Source: Sphingobacteriales bacterium 39-19
Lineage (GTDB): Bacteria; Bacteroidota; Bacteroidia; Chitinophagales; Chitinophagaceae
Reading direction: 5' to 3'
DNA: 64,000 nucleotides
NCBI GenBank assembly: GCA_001898465.1
Contig: MKTX01000015.1
Span: 227,412 to 291,411 of the forward strand
Shown: piece after piece, positions 18,252 to 27,870 of the stretch
How positions within the stretch are numbered: the stretch's first letter is position 1
How the letters are laid out: each line of letters begins with the position of its first letter
Notes under the pieces: model-generated
Database searches by the model: none
Seen by the model: only the letters and a program-made list of their open reading frames with translations
Told to the model about the DNA's origin: nothing
Translations under genes and position numbers: made by a program

Positions 18252-19412
18252 ATGAATTCAAAAAAAAGAATAGCCCTTTTTGGGAGTACGGGATCTATTG
18301 GTACGCAGGCGCTCGATGTAGTTCGTGAGCATCCCGAAATATTTGAAGTTACCCTTTTAACCGCTCAAACTAACGATGAGTTACTTGCTGCCCAGGCCCT
18401 GGAATTTAAGCCTGCACTGGTAATTATTGGTGATGAAAGCCGTTACGAAAAATTAAAAGAAGCTCTATCGGGCGGTTCCATTGAGGTACAATCCGGTAAC
18501 CAGGCCATAGAAGATGCTGCCGAAAGAGATGATTATGAGATAATGCTGGCCGCTATTGTTGGTTTTGCAGGTTTAAAGCCTACCCTTAAAGCCGTGGCAA
18601 AGGGTAAAATTATTGCCCTTGCCAATAAGGAAACACTGGTAGTGGCCGGTGATGTGGTTATGCAGCTGGCGGTAGAAAATAAAGCCCCCATCATACCGGT
18701 AGATAGCGAACATTCTGCCATATTTCAATGCCTGGTAGGCGAGGCCCGCAACCCCATCGAAAAAATAATTCTTACTGCAAGCGGGGGGCCCTTCCTGGGT
18801 AAAAAACCCAACTTTCTGGTAAACGTAAAACGAGATCATGCCTTGCAGCATCCCAATTGGAGCATGGGCGCTAAAATTTCAGTTGACTCGGCAACGCTTA
18901 TGAATAAAGGCTTAGAAATGATAGAAGCCAAATGGCTCTTTAACCTGGAGCCATCACAAATAGAAGTGATCATACACCCCCAAAGCGTAATTCATAGTAT
19001 GGTACAGTTTACCGATGGCAGTATGAAAGCCCAAATGGGCCTGCCCGATATGAAACTACCCATCCAATATGCACTGGGTTTTCCCTACAGGCTAAAAAAT
19101 TCTTTTGAAAGATTTAATTTTCGAAAATACCCCAACCTTAGTTTTGAAGAACCCGATTATAAAACTTTCCGGAACCTCGGTTTAGCCATAGAAGCCTTAA
19201 AGAATGGCGGTAATATGCCTTGCATTTTAAATGCCGCCAATGAAATTGCCGTATGGGCTTTTTTAAAAAATCGTATCGGTTTTCTTGATATTACCGCCGT
19301 AGTGGAAAAAACAATGCAAAAAATTAACTTTATTAAAAGCCCTTCTTTAGAGGAATATTTTGACAGTGATGGCGAGGCTCGTAACTTCGCCGCTTCTTTA
19401 TTAAAACTTTAA
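18252..19412 (+). CDS. dxr: 1-deoxy-D-xylulose 5-phosphate reductoisomerase
   Basis: A 386-residue enzyme of the MEP isoprenoid pathway, making 2-C-methyl-D-erythritol 4-phosphate with NADPH. Visible motifs: NADPH site RIALFGSTGSIGTQALD, LANKETLVVAGD, metal/substrate loop VDSEHSAIFQCL, ASGGPF, HPNWSMGAKISVDSATLMNK region, and MNKGLEMIEAKWLF. Length and order match the family. Followed by rseP 121 bases later, a common neighbour in bacteria, but with a repeat-like intergenic sequence between them. Confidence 0.97.
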   Translation: MNSKKRIALFGSTGSIGTQALDVVREHPEIFEVTLLTAQTNDELLAAQALEFKPALVIIGDESRYEKLKEALSGGSIEVQSGNQAIEDAAERDDYEIMLAAIVGFAGLKPTLKAVAKGKIIALANKETLVVAGDVVMQLAVENKAPIIPVDSEHSAIFQCLVGEARNPIEKIILTASGGPFLGKKPNFLVNVKRDHALQHPNWSMGAKISVDSATLMNKGLEMIEAKWLFNLEPSQIEVIIHPQSVIHSMVQFTDGSMKAQMGLPDMKLPIQYALGFPYRLKNSFERFNFRKYPNLSFEEPDYKTFRNLGLAIEALKNGGNMPCILNAANEIAVWAFLKNRIGFLDITAVVEKTMQKINFIKSPSLEEYFDSDGEARNFAASLLKL

Positions 19413-19455
19413 AACATGTATGGTCCTGGCAGCCGTTTTTCATAGCATCATCGTT

Positions 19456-19482
19456 GCGTCGCACACTTGTACTGCAGTACAT
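19456..19482. repeat. Intergenic repeat copy 1 (GCGTCGCAC core with palindrome)
   Basis: GCGTCGCACACTTGTACT in the dxr-rseP gap matches GCGTCGCACTCTTGTACT at 43382 (one difference in 18). Here it runs into the perfect 14-bp palindrome TGTACTGCAGTACA (19468-19481). Two copies in separate intergenic gaps suggest a dispersed family. Confidence 0.5.
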
Positions 19483-19533
19483 TTGGCAACCCGGCCCGGT
19501 ACAGGATCATCAACATAACTTTATTTATTTCAA

Positions 19534-20931
19534 ATGTTTTTATCAGATACTTTATTAGCAATTAACTGGAGTAGTGTAGGCCTTAAAGTAGCCCAATTGC
19601 TGCTCTCTCTTTCCATACTTGTCGTGCTGCATGAATTTGGCCATTTTATAACTGCTAAATGGTTCAAATGCCGGGTAGAAAAATTTTACCTTTTCTTCGA
19701 TCCCTGGTTCTCCATTTTTAAAAAGAAGATTGGCGATACCGTATATGGCATTGGCTGGTTACCACTTGGCGGCTATGTAAAAATAGCCGGCATGATTGAT
19801 GAAAGTATGGATAAAGACCAAATGAAATTGCCGCCACAACCTTTTGAATTTCGCAGTAAGCCCGCCTGGCAAAGGCTTATTATCATGCTGGGCGGTGTAA
19901 CTGTAAATGTAATCCTGGCTTTTTTCATTTATGCCATGATATTATGGGTATGGGGACAGGACCGTATCATTAATTCTTCTATAAAAAACGGCATCTGGAT
20001 TACCGATTCTGTGATGTACGATATTGGCTTACGCAACGGCGATAAACTGTTAGCAGTAAATGGAGACAGCATACATTATTTTGAAGATGCCGGAAAAAAA
20101 ATCCTGTTAAGCGGGGGTGGGTATGTTGCTATTGTACGCAATGGAAAAGATACCAGCCTGGAAATTCCACGCCGCTTAATTGGCGCCCTGGTAGAAAAAA
20201 AACGGGCAAAAGGATCTATGTTCTTACCCCGTATCCCTGCCATCATGGGTGCTTTTGATGCAAAAGATACCACACCGGCTGCCCGGGCTCATTTGCAATA
20301 TTGGGATAAAATTGTAAAAGTAGATTCTGTTCCTGTTGCATTTTTAGATGAGGCCGCCACTTATTTTGACAGTCATAAAAATGAAACCGTAAACCTCACC
20401 GTAGATCGTAAAGGCAGCCTGCTTCATTTACCGGTACACTTAGATGAAAATGGTAAAATGGGGCCTGCTTTATTGTCTTTTCCGCAATACGATAGCCTGA
20501 ATTTATTTAAATACGAGCATACCTCTTATAATTTCTTCAGTTCATTTCCGGCCGGGTTTAAACTGGCCATCACATCGCTAAAAGATTATATCGATCAGTT
20601 TATTTTAATACTATCGCCCAGCACAGAATCGTATAAAGCAGTGGGCGGTTTTAAAGCGATGGGATCTGTTTTTTCAGGTGATGAATGGAACTGGCACCAG
20701 TTCTGGAGTATCACCGCTTTCTTTTCAATTGTACTGGCGTTTATGAACCTGTTGCCCATACCGGCATTAGATGGGGGGCATGTATTATTTACATTAGTAG
20801 AAATGATTACAGGCCGCAAACCCAGCGACAAATTTTTAGAATACGCCCAGGTGGTGGGCATGGTTATTTTGCTGGCATTAATGCTATATGCTAACGGAAA
20901 CGATTGGTTTGGCTGGGGCAAAGGAAAATAA
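19534..20931 (+). CDS. rseP: RIP metalloprotease RseP (site-2 protease)
   Basis: A 465-residue intramembrane zinc protease. HEFGH (residues 33-37) in the first membrane helix and the distal LLPIPALDGGHVLF supply the zinc ligands. Between them are one or two PDZ-like regions (GLRNGDKLLAVNGDS; AHLQYWDKIVKVDSVPVAF) and an additional membrane helix (LIIMLGGVTVNVILAFFIYA). It cleaves anti-sigma factors and remnant signal peptides within the membrane. Length is normal for Bacteroidota. The following small membrane gene starts 8 bases after the stop. Confidence 0.96.
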   Translation: MFLSDTLLAINWSSVGLKVAQLLLSLSILVVLHEFGHFITAKWFKCRVEKFYLFFDPWFSIFKKKIGDTVYGIGWLPLGGYVKIAGMIDESMDKDQMKLPPQPFEFRSKPAWQRLIIMLGGVTVNVILAFFIYAMILWVWGQDRIINSSIKNGIWITDSVMYDIGLRNGDKLLAVNGDSIHYFEDAGKKILLSGGGYVAIVRNGKDTSLEIPRRLIGALVEKKRAKGSMFLPRIPAIMGAFDAKDTTPAARAHLQYWDKIVKVDSVPVAFLDEAATYFDSHKNETVNLTVDRKGSLLHLPVHLDENGKMGPALLSFPQYDSLNLFKYEHTSYNFFSSFPAGFKLAITSLKDYIDQFILILSPSTESYKAVGGFKAMGSVFSGDEWNWHQFWSITAFFSIVLAFMNLLPIPALDGGHVLFTLVEMITGRKPSDKFLEYAQVVGMVILLALMLYANGNDWFGWGKGK

Positions 20932-20938
20932 GATTACA

Positions 20939-21256
20939 ATGCGTTTTTTTTCAAAATTTGTATTTATCTGCAACCTCTGTTTTATAGCAGCGGTCATCCT
21001 GCGGCTGGTAGAACGTGGCCGTAAAATAAATATGGAGCAGGGTGGGCCCTTTAAAAATGTAATAAGTTTCCAGCCTTTAGAAAGTACTTTAATTATACTG
21101 GGTTATACTGCCGTATTGTTCAATATTATTTTTGTAATTATTGCGCTCCCCCTGTGGCTGGCAAAGAAAACCATACCGGCTCCCAAATTCCTGGTTTGGT
21201 TTAATGTAATATTATTTATCGTTCAGCTTTATTACTTTTTTTTTAGTACTTTTTAG
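20939..21256 (+). CDS. Small inner-membrane protein, unknown function
   Basis: The ORF track starts at 20888 inside rseP; the ATG at 20939 gives MRFFSKFVFICNLCFIAAVI, a better start (105 aa). Three hydrophobic segments are visible (residues about 6-22, 45-70, 80-102) with a short polar loop RLVERGRKINMEQGG. No family recognised with certainty. Directly downstream of rseP, so probably co-transcribed with it; convergent with dapB. Confidence 0.75.
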   Translation: MRFFSKFVFICNLCFIAAVILRLVERGRKINMEQGGPFKNVISFQPLESTLIILGYTAVLFNIIFVIIALPLWLAKKTIPAPKFLVWFNVILFIVQLYYFFFSTF

Positions 21257-21273
21257 GAACCCGGTTATTTTGC

Positions 21274-21972
21274 TTACATGCCCAGTACATCATTCATTTG
21301 GTAAATTCCCTTTTTGCCTTTTAAAAATTCGGCTGCCAGTACAGCGCCTGTGGCAAAGCCGGTGCGGTTATGCGCCGTATGAATTATTTCAATATCGTCA
21401 ATGCTTGATGCGTAACTTACATGATGAGTGCCCGGCGCAGGGTCTGTTCGCTTGCTGATAATAGAAAGCGCTCCGGGGGTACCTGTTTTGTTATTTACCC
21501 AATGGGTTAGCTCCGGGCGGGCTTCTATAATTTGTTTAGCCAGGGTAATTGCGGTACCGCTGGGTGAATCTTTTTTTGCAGTATGATGAATCTCTTCAAC
21601 TACTACCTGGTACTCCGGGTGGTTTGCCATAAGGGCAGCCAATTTTTTATTGAGTGCAAAAAAAAGATTAGCACCTACACTAAAATTGCTGGCAAACAAT
21701 AAAGTTCCATGCTTATAATGTATATCAGCCATAGACCAGCCTGTACTGCCACATACCACGGGTATTCCCGCATCAAAACAAGTATTGATGTTTTTTATGG
21801 CGCTTTCGGGGTTTGTAAATTCAATGGCAACATCGCATTGTTGTAAATTCTCTTTATTAAATGCTTCCGGATTTGAACTATGAATGATAAGTCCAATTTC
21901 ATGGCCTCGTTGTTTGGCTATTTCTTCAATGGCTTTACCCATTTTGCCGTAACCGATAAGGGCTAATTTCAT
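21274..21972 (-). CDS. dapB: 4-hydroxy-tetrahydrodipicolinate reductase
   Basis: A 232-residue NAD(P)H-dependent reductase of the lysine/diaminopimelate pathway. N-terminal Rossmann motif MKLALIGYGKMGKAI; catalytic and substrate region VVEEIHHTAKKDSPSGTAI; C-terminal RTGFATGAVLAAEFL. Shorter than the E. coli enzyme (about 273 aa), as is usual in Bacteroidota. Last gene of the minus-strand run parA-parB-DUF5683-dapB. Confidence 0.95.
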   Translation of the reverse strand: MKLALIGYGKMGKAIEEIAKQRGHEIGLIIHSSNPEAFNKENLQQCDVAIEFTNPESAIKNINTCFDAGIPVVCGSTGWSMADIHYKHGTLLFASNFSVGANLFFALNKKLAALMANHPEYQVVVEEIHHTAKKDSPSGTAITLAKQIIEARPELTHWVNNKTGTPGALSIISKRTDPAPGTHHVSYASSIDDIEIIHTAHNRTGFATGAVLAAEFLKGKKGIYQMNDVLGM

Positions 21973-22015
21973 GTGTACTATTTTTTGTATTTGCCAGCTG
22001 CTGTTGGGCTTGTTT

Positions 22016-22609
22016 TTATTTTCCCAGCTTCATCACTAAACTTACCCCGGTGGTATTGGCCAGTGGGCTATAGCCGGGTATAATGTGTAAACTAAGATCG
22101 TTACTTACATCAAAAGTTTTTAAGTGAGCATCTACAGCCGCATCGGCCACATTCACCCCCCAGGAAATAAGAAAATATAAAACGCAATAATCCATATTCT
22201 GCCGCACTGAATTCCTGAAATTACGTATCCGGTCGGGCTGGTCCTTTACGGTATAATATGGTTGCTTAATTTGGTAATCATTCGATGGGTCGCCATCGGT
22301 TGCCAGGCGGTAAGCATCCCTCGATTCAATATATTGTTTTTTGTTTCTAAAAAATAAAGCAGATGTGGTACCCAACAGGCCGTACACGATGGGCACTTTC
22401 CATATTTTTTTGTTGGTTATTTGTCCCCAGCCGGGTAAAATGGCAGAACGTATGATTGCCTTTTTAGGATTATAATGCTTTGCGGTATCAACTATGGTAA
22501 AGGTATTTTTTTTTGCACCCGGTTTCACTGCCATACTATCCTTTACCTGTGCACATAGCATACCGGGGAATCCGGCCAGGAATAGTATCATCACATATGG
22601 CTTCCACAT
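22016..22609 (-). CDS. DUF5683-type membrane protein
   Basis: A 197-residue protein with a signal peptide (MWKPYVMILFLAGFPGMLCAQ). The central motif AIIRSAILPGWGQITNKKIW followed by VPIVYGLLGTTSALFF is characteristic of the DUF5683 family found beside parAB in Bacteroidota. A second hydrophobic stretch (DYCVLYFLISWGVNVADAAV) follows. Envelope protein of unknown role. Its ATG overlaps the parB stop by one base (TAATG), implying coupled translation. Confidence 0.85.
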   Translation of the reverse strand: MWKPYVMILFLAGFPGMLCAQVKDSMAVKPGAKKNTFTIVDTAKHYNPKKAIIRSAILPGWGQITNKKIWKVPIVYGLLGTTSALFFRNKKQYIESRDAYRLATDGDPSNDYQIKQPYYTVKDQPDRIRNFRNSVRQNMDYCVLYFLISWGVNVADAAVDAHLKTFDVSNDLSLHIIPGYSPLANTTGVSLVMKLGK

Positions 22610-23523
22610 TAGCTTACCTCTATATTCAGTTTTTCTAAAAGTTGGTTAAGTTCTTCCAGGCTATAATATTCCAGGGTTATACTTCCCTTCCCTGCTTTGT
22701 TATGGGTCATTTTTACCCGGGTATTAAACCGGGAGGCTAATTTATCTTCTATTTTTTTAAATGCTGAGGGAATGGGTGATTTTGTAGTGTTTTTAACAGG
22801 ATCACGGGGTGCATATATTTTGCGAACCAGTTCTTCTGTTTGCCTTACAGATAAACCTTTTGATTTTATTTCGGAGAAAATATATAACTGTTTATCCACT
22901 GCATCTACATTCACCAGGGCTCTTGCATGGCCCATACTGATTACGCCATTGCGAACGGCTACCTGTATATCGGGGGGCAATTTTAAAAGGCGGATATAAT
23001 TGGTTACCGTACTTCTTTCTTTGCCCATGCGTTCTGCCACTTGCTCTTGTGTATAATCCAGCTCTTCCATCATACGCCGGTAACTCAATCCTATTTCAAT
23101 GGCATTCAGGTTTTCTCTTTGCAGGTTTTCCAGCAATGCCAGTTCAAGCAACTGGTTATCGTTGGCTTCCCGGATATATACAGGCAGGTCTTTTAGCCCG
23201 GCAATTTTTGCGGCCCGGTACCTGCGTTCTCCTGCAATAATGCGGTACCGGCCATTCGGCATTACTGCTACTGTAACCGGCTGAATGATATTATGCAGTT
23301 TTATGGAGGCCGCCAGTTCACTTAAAGCAGTTTCATCAAAATCTTTACGGGGTTGGTTGGGGTTTGCTTCTATTTTATCAATAGCTACCCGCTGGCTATG
23401 GGCCGTTTTTTCTACTACTTCGTTTTTTAAATTTCCTTCAGTCGTTTTCAGGTCGCTGTTTATATTTTGCAAAAGGCTCCTGATTCCTTTTCCTAAAGCA
23501 TCTTTTTTATTTGGCTGTGTCAT
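22609..23523 (-). CDS. parB: Chromosome-partitioning protein ParB (Spo0J family)
   Basis: A 304-residue ParB. The N-terminal CTP-binding/nuclease-like domain carries IEANPNQPRKDFDE and the box GRYRIIAGERRYRAAKIAG; the central helix-turn-helix LDYTQEQVAERMGKERSTVTNYIRLL binds parS; the C-terminal segment (ITLEYYSLEELNQLLEKL) is the dimerisation region. Works with the adjacent ParA in origin segregation. No parS-like TGTTtCACGTGaAACA site was seen in the window. Confidence 0.97.
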   Translation of the reverse strand: MTQPNKKDALGKGIRSLLQNINSDLKTTEGNLKNEVVEKTAHSQRVAIDKIEANPNQPRKDFDETALSELAASIKLHNIIQPVTVAVMPNGRYRIIAGERRYRAAKIAGLKDLPVYIREANDNQLLELALLENLQRENLNAIEIGLSYRRMMEELDYTQEQVAERMGKERSTVTNYIRLLKLPPDIQVAVRNGVISMGHARALVNVDAVDKQLYIFSEIKSKGLSVRQTEELVRKIYAPRDPVKNTTKSPIPSAFKKIEDKLASRFNTRVKMTHNKAGKGSITLEYYSLEELNQLLEKLNIEVS

Positions 23524-23558
23524 GATGATCGAGTGTATGCCCTGTTTGTAAAAGGGCG

Positions 23559-24359
23559 TTAGGTCATTATTTTATCTTCCTGGTTTATTTTAGTAAGATT
23601 ATTTTTTTGTAAAATTTCTTTGGCTAAGTTCAGGTAGTTAATAGCGCCTTTACTATCTGCATCGTACAGGATTACAGGTTTTCCAAAGCTGGGCGCTTCA
23701 CTTAACCTGGTATTGCGATGAATAATACTGCTGAATACCATATCTTCAAAATGCCTGCGTACTTCACTTACCACCTGGTTGCACAATCTTAAGCGGCCAT
23801 CGTACATCGTCATTAAAATCCCTTCAATTTGTAATGATGTGTTTAACCTGCTTTGTACAATTTTTACGGTATTGAGTAATTTACCCAGGCCTTCCAATGC
23901 AAAAAATTCTGTTTGTACTGGAACTACTACACTGTCTGCAGCTACTAATGCATTTACGGTAATAAGGCCCAGGGAAGGAGAGCAATCAATTACAATGAAA
24001 TCATATTCATCTTTTACGGGTTCAATAATTTTTTTTAATACGGTTTCCCTGTTGGGGTAATTGATCATTTCTATTTCGGCACCTACCAGGTCAATATGCG
24101 AAGGGATAAGGTCTAAATGCGGAATGGCTGTTTTTAAAATCACTTTTTTGGCTTCCGCTTCATTCACCATGCAGTCGTACAGGCTTTTGGTGATATTATG
24201 CAGATCGAAACCCACGCCCGTAGTACTGTTGGCCTGGGGGTCGGCATCTACCAGCAATGTTTTATATTCTAAAACGGCAAAACTGGCGGCCAGGTTTATC
24301 GCTGTAGTGGTTTTACCTACTCCTCCTTTTTGATTTGCAATTCCAATGATTCTTGCCAT
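23559..24359 (-). CDS. parA: Chromosome-partitioning ATPase ParA (Soj family)
   Basis: A 266-residue deviant-Walker ATPase: IIGIANQKGGVGKTTTAINLAA (with the signature lysine in KGGVGKT), DADPQANSTTG and the Walker B region FIVIDCSPSLGLITVNAL. First gene of the minus-strand run; parB starts 35 bases downstream. Length is typical for chromosomal Soj-type proteins without an N-terminal DNA-binding extension. Confidence 0.97.
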   Translation of the reverse strand: MARIIGIANQKGGVGKTTTAINLAASFAVLEYKTLLVDADPQANSTTGVGFDLHNITKSLYDCMVNEAEAKKVILKTAIPHLDLIPSHIDLVGAEIEMINYPNRETVLKKIIEPVKDEYDFIVIDCSPSLGLITVNALVAADSVVVPVQTEFFALEGLGKLLNTVKIVQSRLNTSLQIEGILMTMYDGRLRLCNQVVSEVRRHFEDMVFSSIIHRNTRLSEAPSFGKPVILYDADSKGAINYLNLAKEILQKNNLTKINQEDKIMT

Positions 24360-24583
24360 AATTGTTGCCTGTTTTTTCTGTTTTGCCCGGCCAGGCTGCT
24401 TATACTAATATTTTGTAATGCGAAAAATAAAAAACACTTTCTACGGGTTTTTAGTTTCAGCCGGGCAAATTTAACCATTCGGGCTAAATAATAAGGGAGC
24501 CCGGCACTATATTTTGAAAATGCTTTTCTTTCCCCGGAAACAAGCTTTGTAACCGGGTGAAAATGAGCTCACCCTCAATTTAG

Positions 24584-24591
24584 TATATTTG
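24584..24591 (+). promoter_or_regulatory. -7 box TATATTTG upstream of the metallophosphoesterase
   Basis: Exact TAnnTTTG match 18 bases before the ATG at 24610. The ORF track's TTG start (24589) falls inside the box, which supports the ATG. Just upstream, GGGTGA and TCACCC (24555-24582 region) form a 6-bp inverted repeat that could be an operator. Confidence 0.45.
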
Positions 24592-24609
24592 ATACCTTAT
24601 TTTATAAAT

Positions 24610-25860
24610 ATGAGAACACCTGCGGGAGTCGCAATTATTATTTTAATCATGCTGGCGCTTGATTTTTATGTTTTCCAGGCGGTACGTACCATTAGTCAAA
24701 ACGCAACATCTAAAACCAGGTTCATTCTTTTTTCCATTTACTGGGGCATTAGTATTTTGTCTGTACTGGGGTTTCTTTTTTTTGTTTTTACTGATAGTCC
24801 TTTTCTGGGTAAAAGGTTTCGTACCTATCTTTTTGCCAGTATAACGGGCATCGTGTTTGCAAAAATGATCGCTATCATTTTCTTTATTGCCGATGATATC
24901 CGCAGGGCCATTCAATGGATTGCCTCCAAAATATTTTTAAGCAGGCAGGAAGGAGAAATATTCCAGGCTACTCCTATTGCCCGTTCTGCTTTTTTAAGCT
25001 GGATGGGTATGGCTGCGGGAACTGTGTTATTTGGAAGCCTGCTGCAGGGCTTTTCAAATAAATACAATTACCATGTGCGGAAAGTGAAACTTCATTTTCC
25101 AAACCTGCCCAAAAATTTCCGGGGATTAAAAATTGTGCAGATTTCTGATATTCACAGCGGGAGCTTTACCAATAAAAAAGAAGTGGAACATGGCGTTTCA
25201 TTGGTAATGGAACAGCAGGCAGATCTTATTTTATTTACCGGTGACCTGGTAAACGACCGGGCCGAGGAAATGGATGAGTATAAAGAAGTATTTAATAAAA
25301 TACAGGCACCGCTGGGCGTATTCTCTACCCTGGGCAATCATGATTATGGCGATTATGTATCCTGGCCAATAAAAGGTATGACCAAAGCAGAAAATCTTGA
25401 ATTGGTAAAGAAAGCACATGCTGATATGGGTTGGCGATTATTAATGAATGAGCATATAGCCATTGAAAAAAATGGAGAAAGTTTTGCATTGATTGGAATT
25501 GAAAACTGGAGTGCCAAAGCCCGTTTCCCCAAGCATGGCCGTTTGGACCTGGCCTATCCCGGCGCAGAAAAATATCCGTTTAAAATTTTAATGAGTCACG
25601 ATCCCAGCCACTGGGATGCCGAAGTAAGGCCACAGTATAGTGATATAGATCTTACGCTCAGCGGCCATACACATGGAATGCAATTTGGGGTAGAAATACC
25701 GGGTTTTAAATGGAGCCCCATTCAATATGTGTATAAGCAATGGGCCGGCTTGTACGAAAGTGAAAATCAAAAATTATATGTAAACCGGGGATTTGGGTTT
25801 ATTGGTTATCCCGGCAGGGTAGGCATTATGCCTGAAATCACTGTATTTGAACTGGTATAA
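24610..25860 (+). CDS. Membrane-anchored metallophosphoesterase
   Basis: Start at ATG 24610 (416 aa), preferred over the TTG at 24589. Four hydrophobic segments in residues 5-170, then a calcineurin-like phosphoesterase domain with all metal motifs: ISDIHSG, LFTGDLVND, STLGNHDYGD, ILMSHDP and LSGHTHGMQFG. This layout matches YkuE/YaeI-type enzymes that act on membrane lipids, but the substrate cannot be read. The N-terminal segments suggest the active site faces the periplasm or membrane surface. Divergent from parA. Confidence 0.92.
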   Translation: MRTPAGVAIIILIMLALDFYVFQAVRTISQNATSKTRFILFSIYWGISILSVLGFLFFVFTDSPFLGKRFRTYLFASITGIVFAKMIAIIFFIADDIRRAIQWIASKIFLSRQEGEIFQATPIARSAFLSWMGMAAGTVLFGSLLQGFSNKYNYHVRKVKLHFPNLPKNFRGLKIVQISDIHSGSFTNKKEVEHGVSLVMEQQADLILFTGDLVNDRAEEMDEYKEVFNKIQAPLGVFSTLGNHDYGDYVSWPIKGMTKAENLELVKKAHADMGWRLLMNEHIAIEKNGESFALIGIENWSAKARFPKHGRLDLAYPGAEKYPFKILMSHDPSHWDAEVRPQYSDIDLTLSGHTHGMQFGVEIPGFKWSPIQYVYKQWAGLYESENQKLYVNRGFGFIGYPGRVGIMPEITVFELV

Positions 25861-25912
25861 ATTTAATAAAGGGAATCCTATTGACCAATTTAATCATGAT
25901 TAGAATGATACT

Positions 25913-26488
25913 ATGAACAATCAAATAAAAATAACAGCTGCCAGGCACCCTGATATTCCTGCAGTACTTGTATTGCAAAGCAAATACCTGGTAACAAATA
26001 TGAATGAAGAAGAAAAAAAACAGGGCTTTGTTACCACGCCGTTTACGGCAGAACAACTTAAAAAAGTAATTGACCTGGATGGATTATTTGTAGCCAAAAC
26101 CGATGAAAGGGTAGTGGGCTATGCATTTGGTGCCGGCTGGGATTATTTTGAGCAATGGCCAATTTTTCCATTTATGACAAACCGGTTTATAGAACTTCCT
26201 CCTTTTAAAGGAATACAAATTACAGGTGCCAACAGCTTTCAATACGGCCCCGTATGTATTGAAACGGAATTCAGAGGTAGTGGCCTGCTGAATCATTTAT
26301 TTGAAGCGATGAGGCTGGGCTTGCGGGAGCGGTTTCCCATAAGTGTAACCTTTATTAATAAAATAAATGAAAGATCTGTACAGGCGCATACCCGCAAATT
26401 AGATTGGGAAATAATTGATGAATTTTCTTTCAACAATAATCATTATTTCATGCTGGCTTTTGATATGCATCATTCTGTACTGAAATAA
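25913..26488 (+). CDS. GNAT-family N-acetyltransferase
   Basis: A 191-residue protein with GNAT features: an N-terminal strand-helix (IKITAARHPDIPAVLVLQSKYL), a central strand LFVAKTDERVVGYAFGAGW, and the acetyl-CoA region YGPVCIETEFRGSGLLNHLFEAMRLGL (Q/R-x-x-G-x-G/A replaced by EFRGSGL). Substrate unknown. It ends four bases from the convergent DUF1343 gene. Confidence 0.78.
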   Translation: MNNQIKITAARHPDIPAVLVLQSKYLVTNMNEEEKKQGFVTTPFTAEQLKKVIDLDGLFVAKTDERVVGYAFGAGWDYFEQWPIFPFMTNRFIELPPFKGIQITGANSFQYGPVCIETEFRGSGLLNHLFEAMRLGLRERFPISVTFINKINERSVQAHTRKLDWEIIDEFSFNNNHYFMLAFDMHHSVLK

Positions 26489-26492
26489 AGGA

Positions 26493-27746
26493 TTATTCAA
26501 AATCGGGGTACAATAAATATTTTTTACGAATCATTTTATATTCATCTAATTCCGGCTGCCAGCTCTTGCGTATTTCTACTTCTGTTTTTCCATCTTTTAC
26601 CTGTTGTTGTAAACGATCATTACCGGCCAGCTTATTTATAAAATTATTTTTCAGGAAAAAACTGTCTTTGCCCGGGAAAAGTTTATATGCTTCCAGCAAA
26701 TATTTTAATTGAATTTTCCCGGCCAGTTCTTTACGTATCTCTTCGGGGCTTCCATCAATAAACCAGCCATAGCATTTTTGATAAAAACATTTACTGTTTT
26801 TGGCGCCCGCATTGGGCATCGGGGTAAATGAATATAAGTTCCCGGGAAGTGAAGGGTGTCCAAAAACCTGGAAGGGGTGATCGGTGCCCCGGCCTTCGCT
26901 TAAAACGGTACCTTCAAAAAAGCAGGTGGAAGGATACAGGTAAATACTTTGCATATTTTTTAAATTGGGCGAAGGCATCACGGGCAGTATATATTTACTG
27001 CTATGGGTATAGTTATTACATTTAATTATCTGTACATGAAATGCTGTGTCTGCAGTAGGGGTGGTTGTTTTATTATAGGCATTTATGGCATTGGCTTTAT
27101 CGCTTAGCCAGTTTTCGCCTGCCATCATCAGTGCATATTCACCCATCGTTAAGCCATATACAATGGGAATGGGCTGGCGGCCTACAAAACTTTGAAATTT
27201 TTTATCGAGTACCGGCCCATCCACATAAAATCCATTAGGGTTTGGCCTGTCGAGAATTAATAAAGGTTTGTGATTTTCGAGGCAGGCTTCCAGCACATAT
27301 TCAAGCGAAGAGATAAATGTATAAAAACGTACACCCACATCCTGGATATCAAAAACCAGTATATCAATATCTGCAAGATCTGCTGCAGTAGGCTTTTTAT
27401 GATTGCCATATAAACTAATAATGGGAATTCCTGTTTTTGCATCCAGGTCGTTTGCAACTTTTTCACCGGCATCTGCGGCGCCTCTAAATCCATGTTCGGG
27501 GCCAAATATTTTTACGATACGGATGCCATAGGTTCTTAAGGTATCCACTAAATGCGAATTGCCCACCAGGCTGGTTTGATTGGCAAATATGCCAATTTTT
27601 TTATTTTTTAACAGGGGCAGGTACACGGCCATCCGTTCGGCGCCGGGCTGTATTTGGGAATGTTCAGATGCTGCCAGGGGCCTGGTTTGGCTGCAGCCCG
27701 GTAAAGCGGATAAAGCAATGCTGGCGAATAAAATAAACCTTTTCAT
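26493..27746 (-). CDS. DUF1343 lipoprotein, NamZ-like exo-beta-N-acetylmuramidase
   Basis: The second Met (27746) gives MKRFILFASIALSALPGC, a lipoprotein signal with Cys18, so it is preferred. The rest matches DUF1343: KKIGIFANQTSLVG, KIFGPEHGFRGAADAGEKV, LVFDIQDVGVRFYTFISSLE, RPNPNGFYVDGPVLD. Some DUF1343 members (NamZ) remove N-acetylmuramic acid from the non-reducing end of peptidoglycan fragments; that activity is inferred by family. Anchored in the envelope; probably used in cell-wall recycling or scavenging. Confidence 0.87.
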   Translation of the reverse strand: MKRFILFASIALSALPGCSQTRPLAASEHSQIQPGAERMAVYLPLLKNKKIGIFANQTSLVGNSHLVDTLRTYGIRIVKIFGPEHGFRGAADAGEKVANDLDAKTGIPIISLYGNHKKPTAADLADIDILVFDIQDVGVRFYTFISSLEYVLEACLENHKPLLILDRPNPNGFYVDGPVLDKKFQSFVGRQPIPIVYGLTMGEYALMMAGENWLSDKANAINAYNKTTTPTADTAFHVQIIKCNNYTHSSKYILPVMPSPNLKNMQSIYLYPSTCFFEGTVLSEGRGTDHPFQVFGHPSLPGNLYSFTPMPNAGAKNSKCFYQKCYGWFIDGSPEEIRKELAGKIQLKYLLEAYKLFPGKDSFFLKNNFINKLAGNDRLQQQVKDGKTEVEIRKSWQPELDEYKMIRKKYLLYPDFE

Positions 27747-27870
27747 AACACTAAGTTGCATAAAAGTTTTGAAAGCATTTAGGCATTTATCATTTACTTT
27801 GTAATCTTTGCAAATATTTATTTATTCATTTTATTCCTGCTATACAATGCAGGAAGTACAAATTAACATT

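Noticed and set aside
22609-24359. parS site near parAB
   Set aside because: No TGTTtCACGTGaAACA-like palindrome was found in the operon or flanks.
24555-24582. GGGTGA/TCACCC inverted repeat as a distinct operator
   Set aside because: Only 6 bp with an 8-base centre; mentioned with the promoter, not claimed separately.
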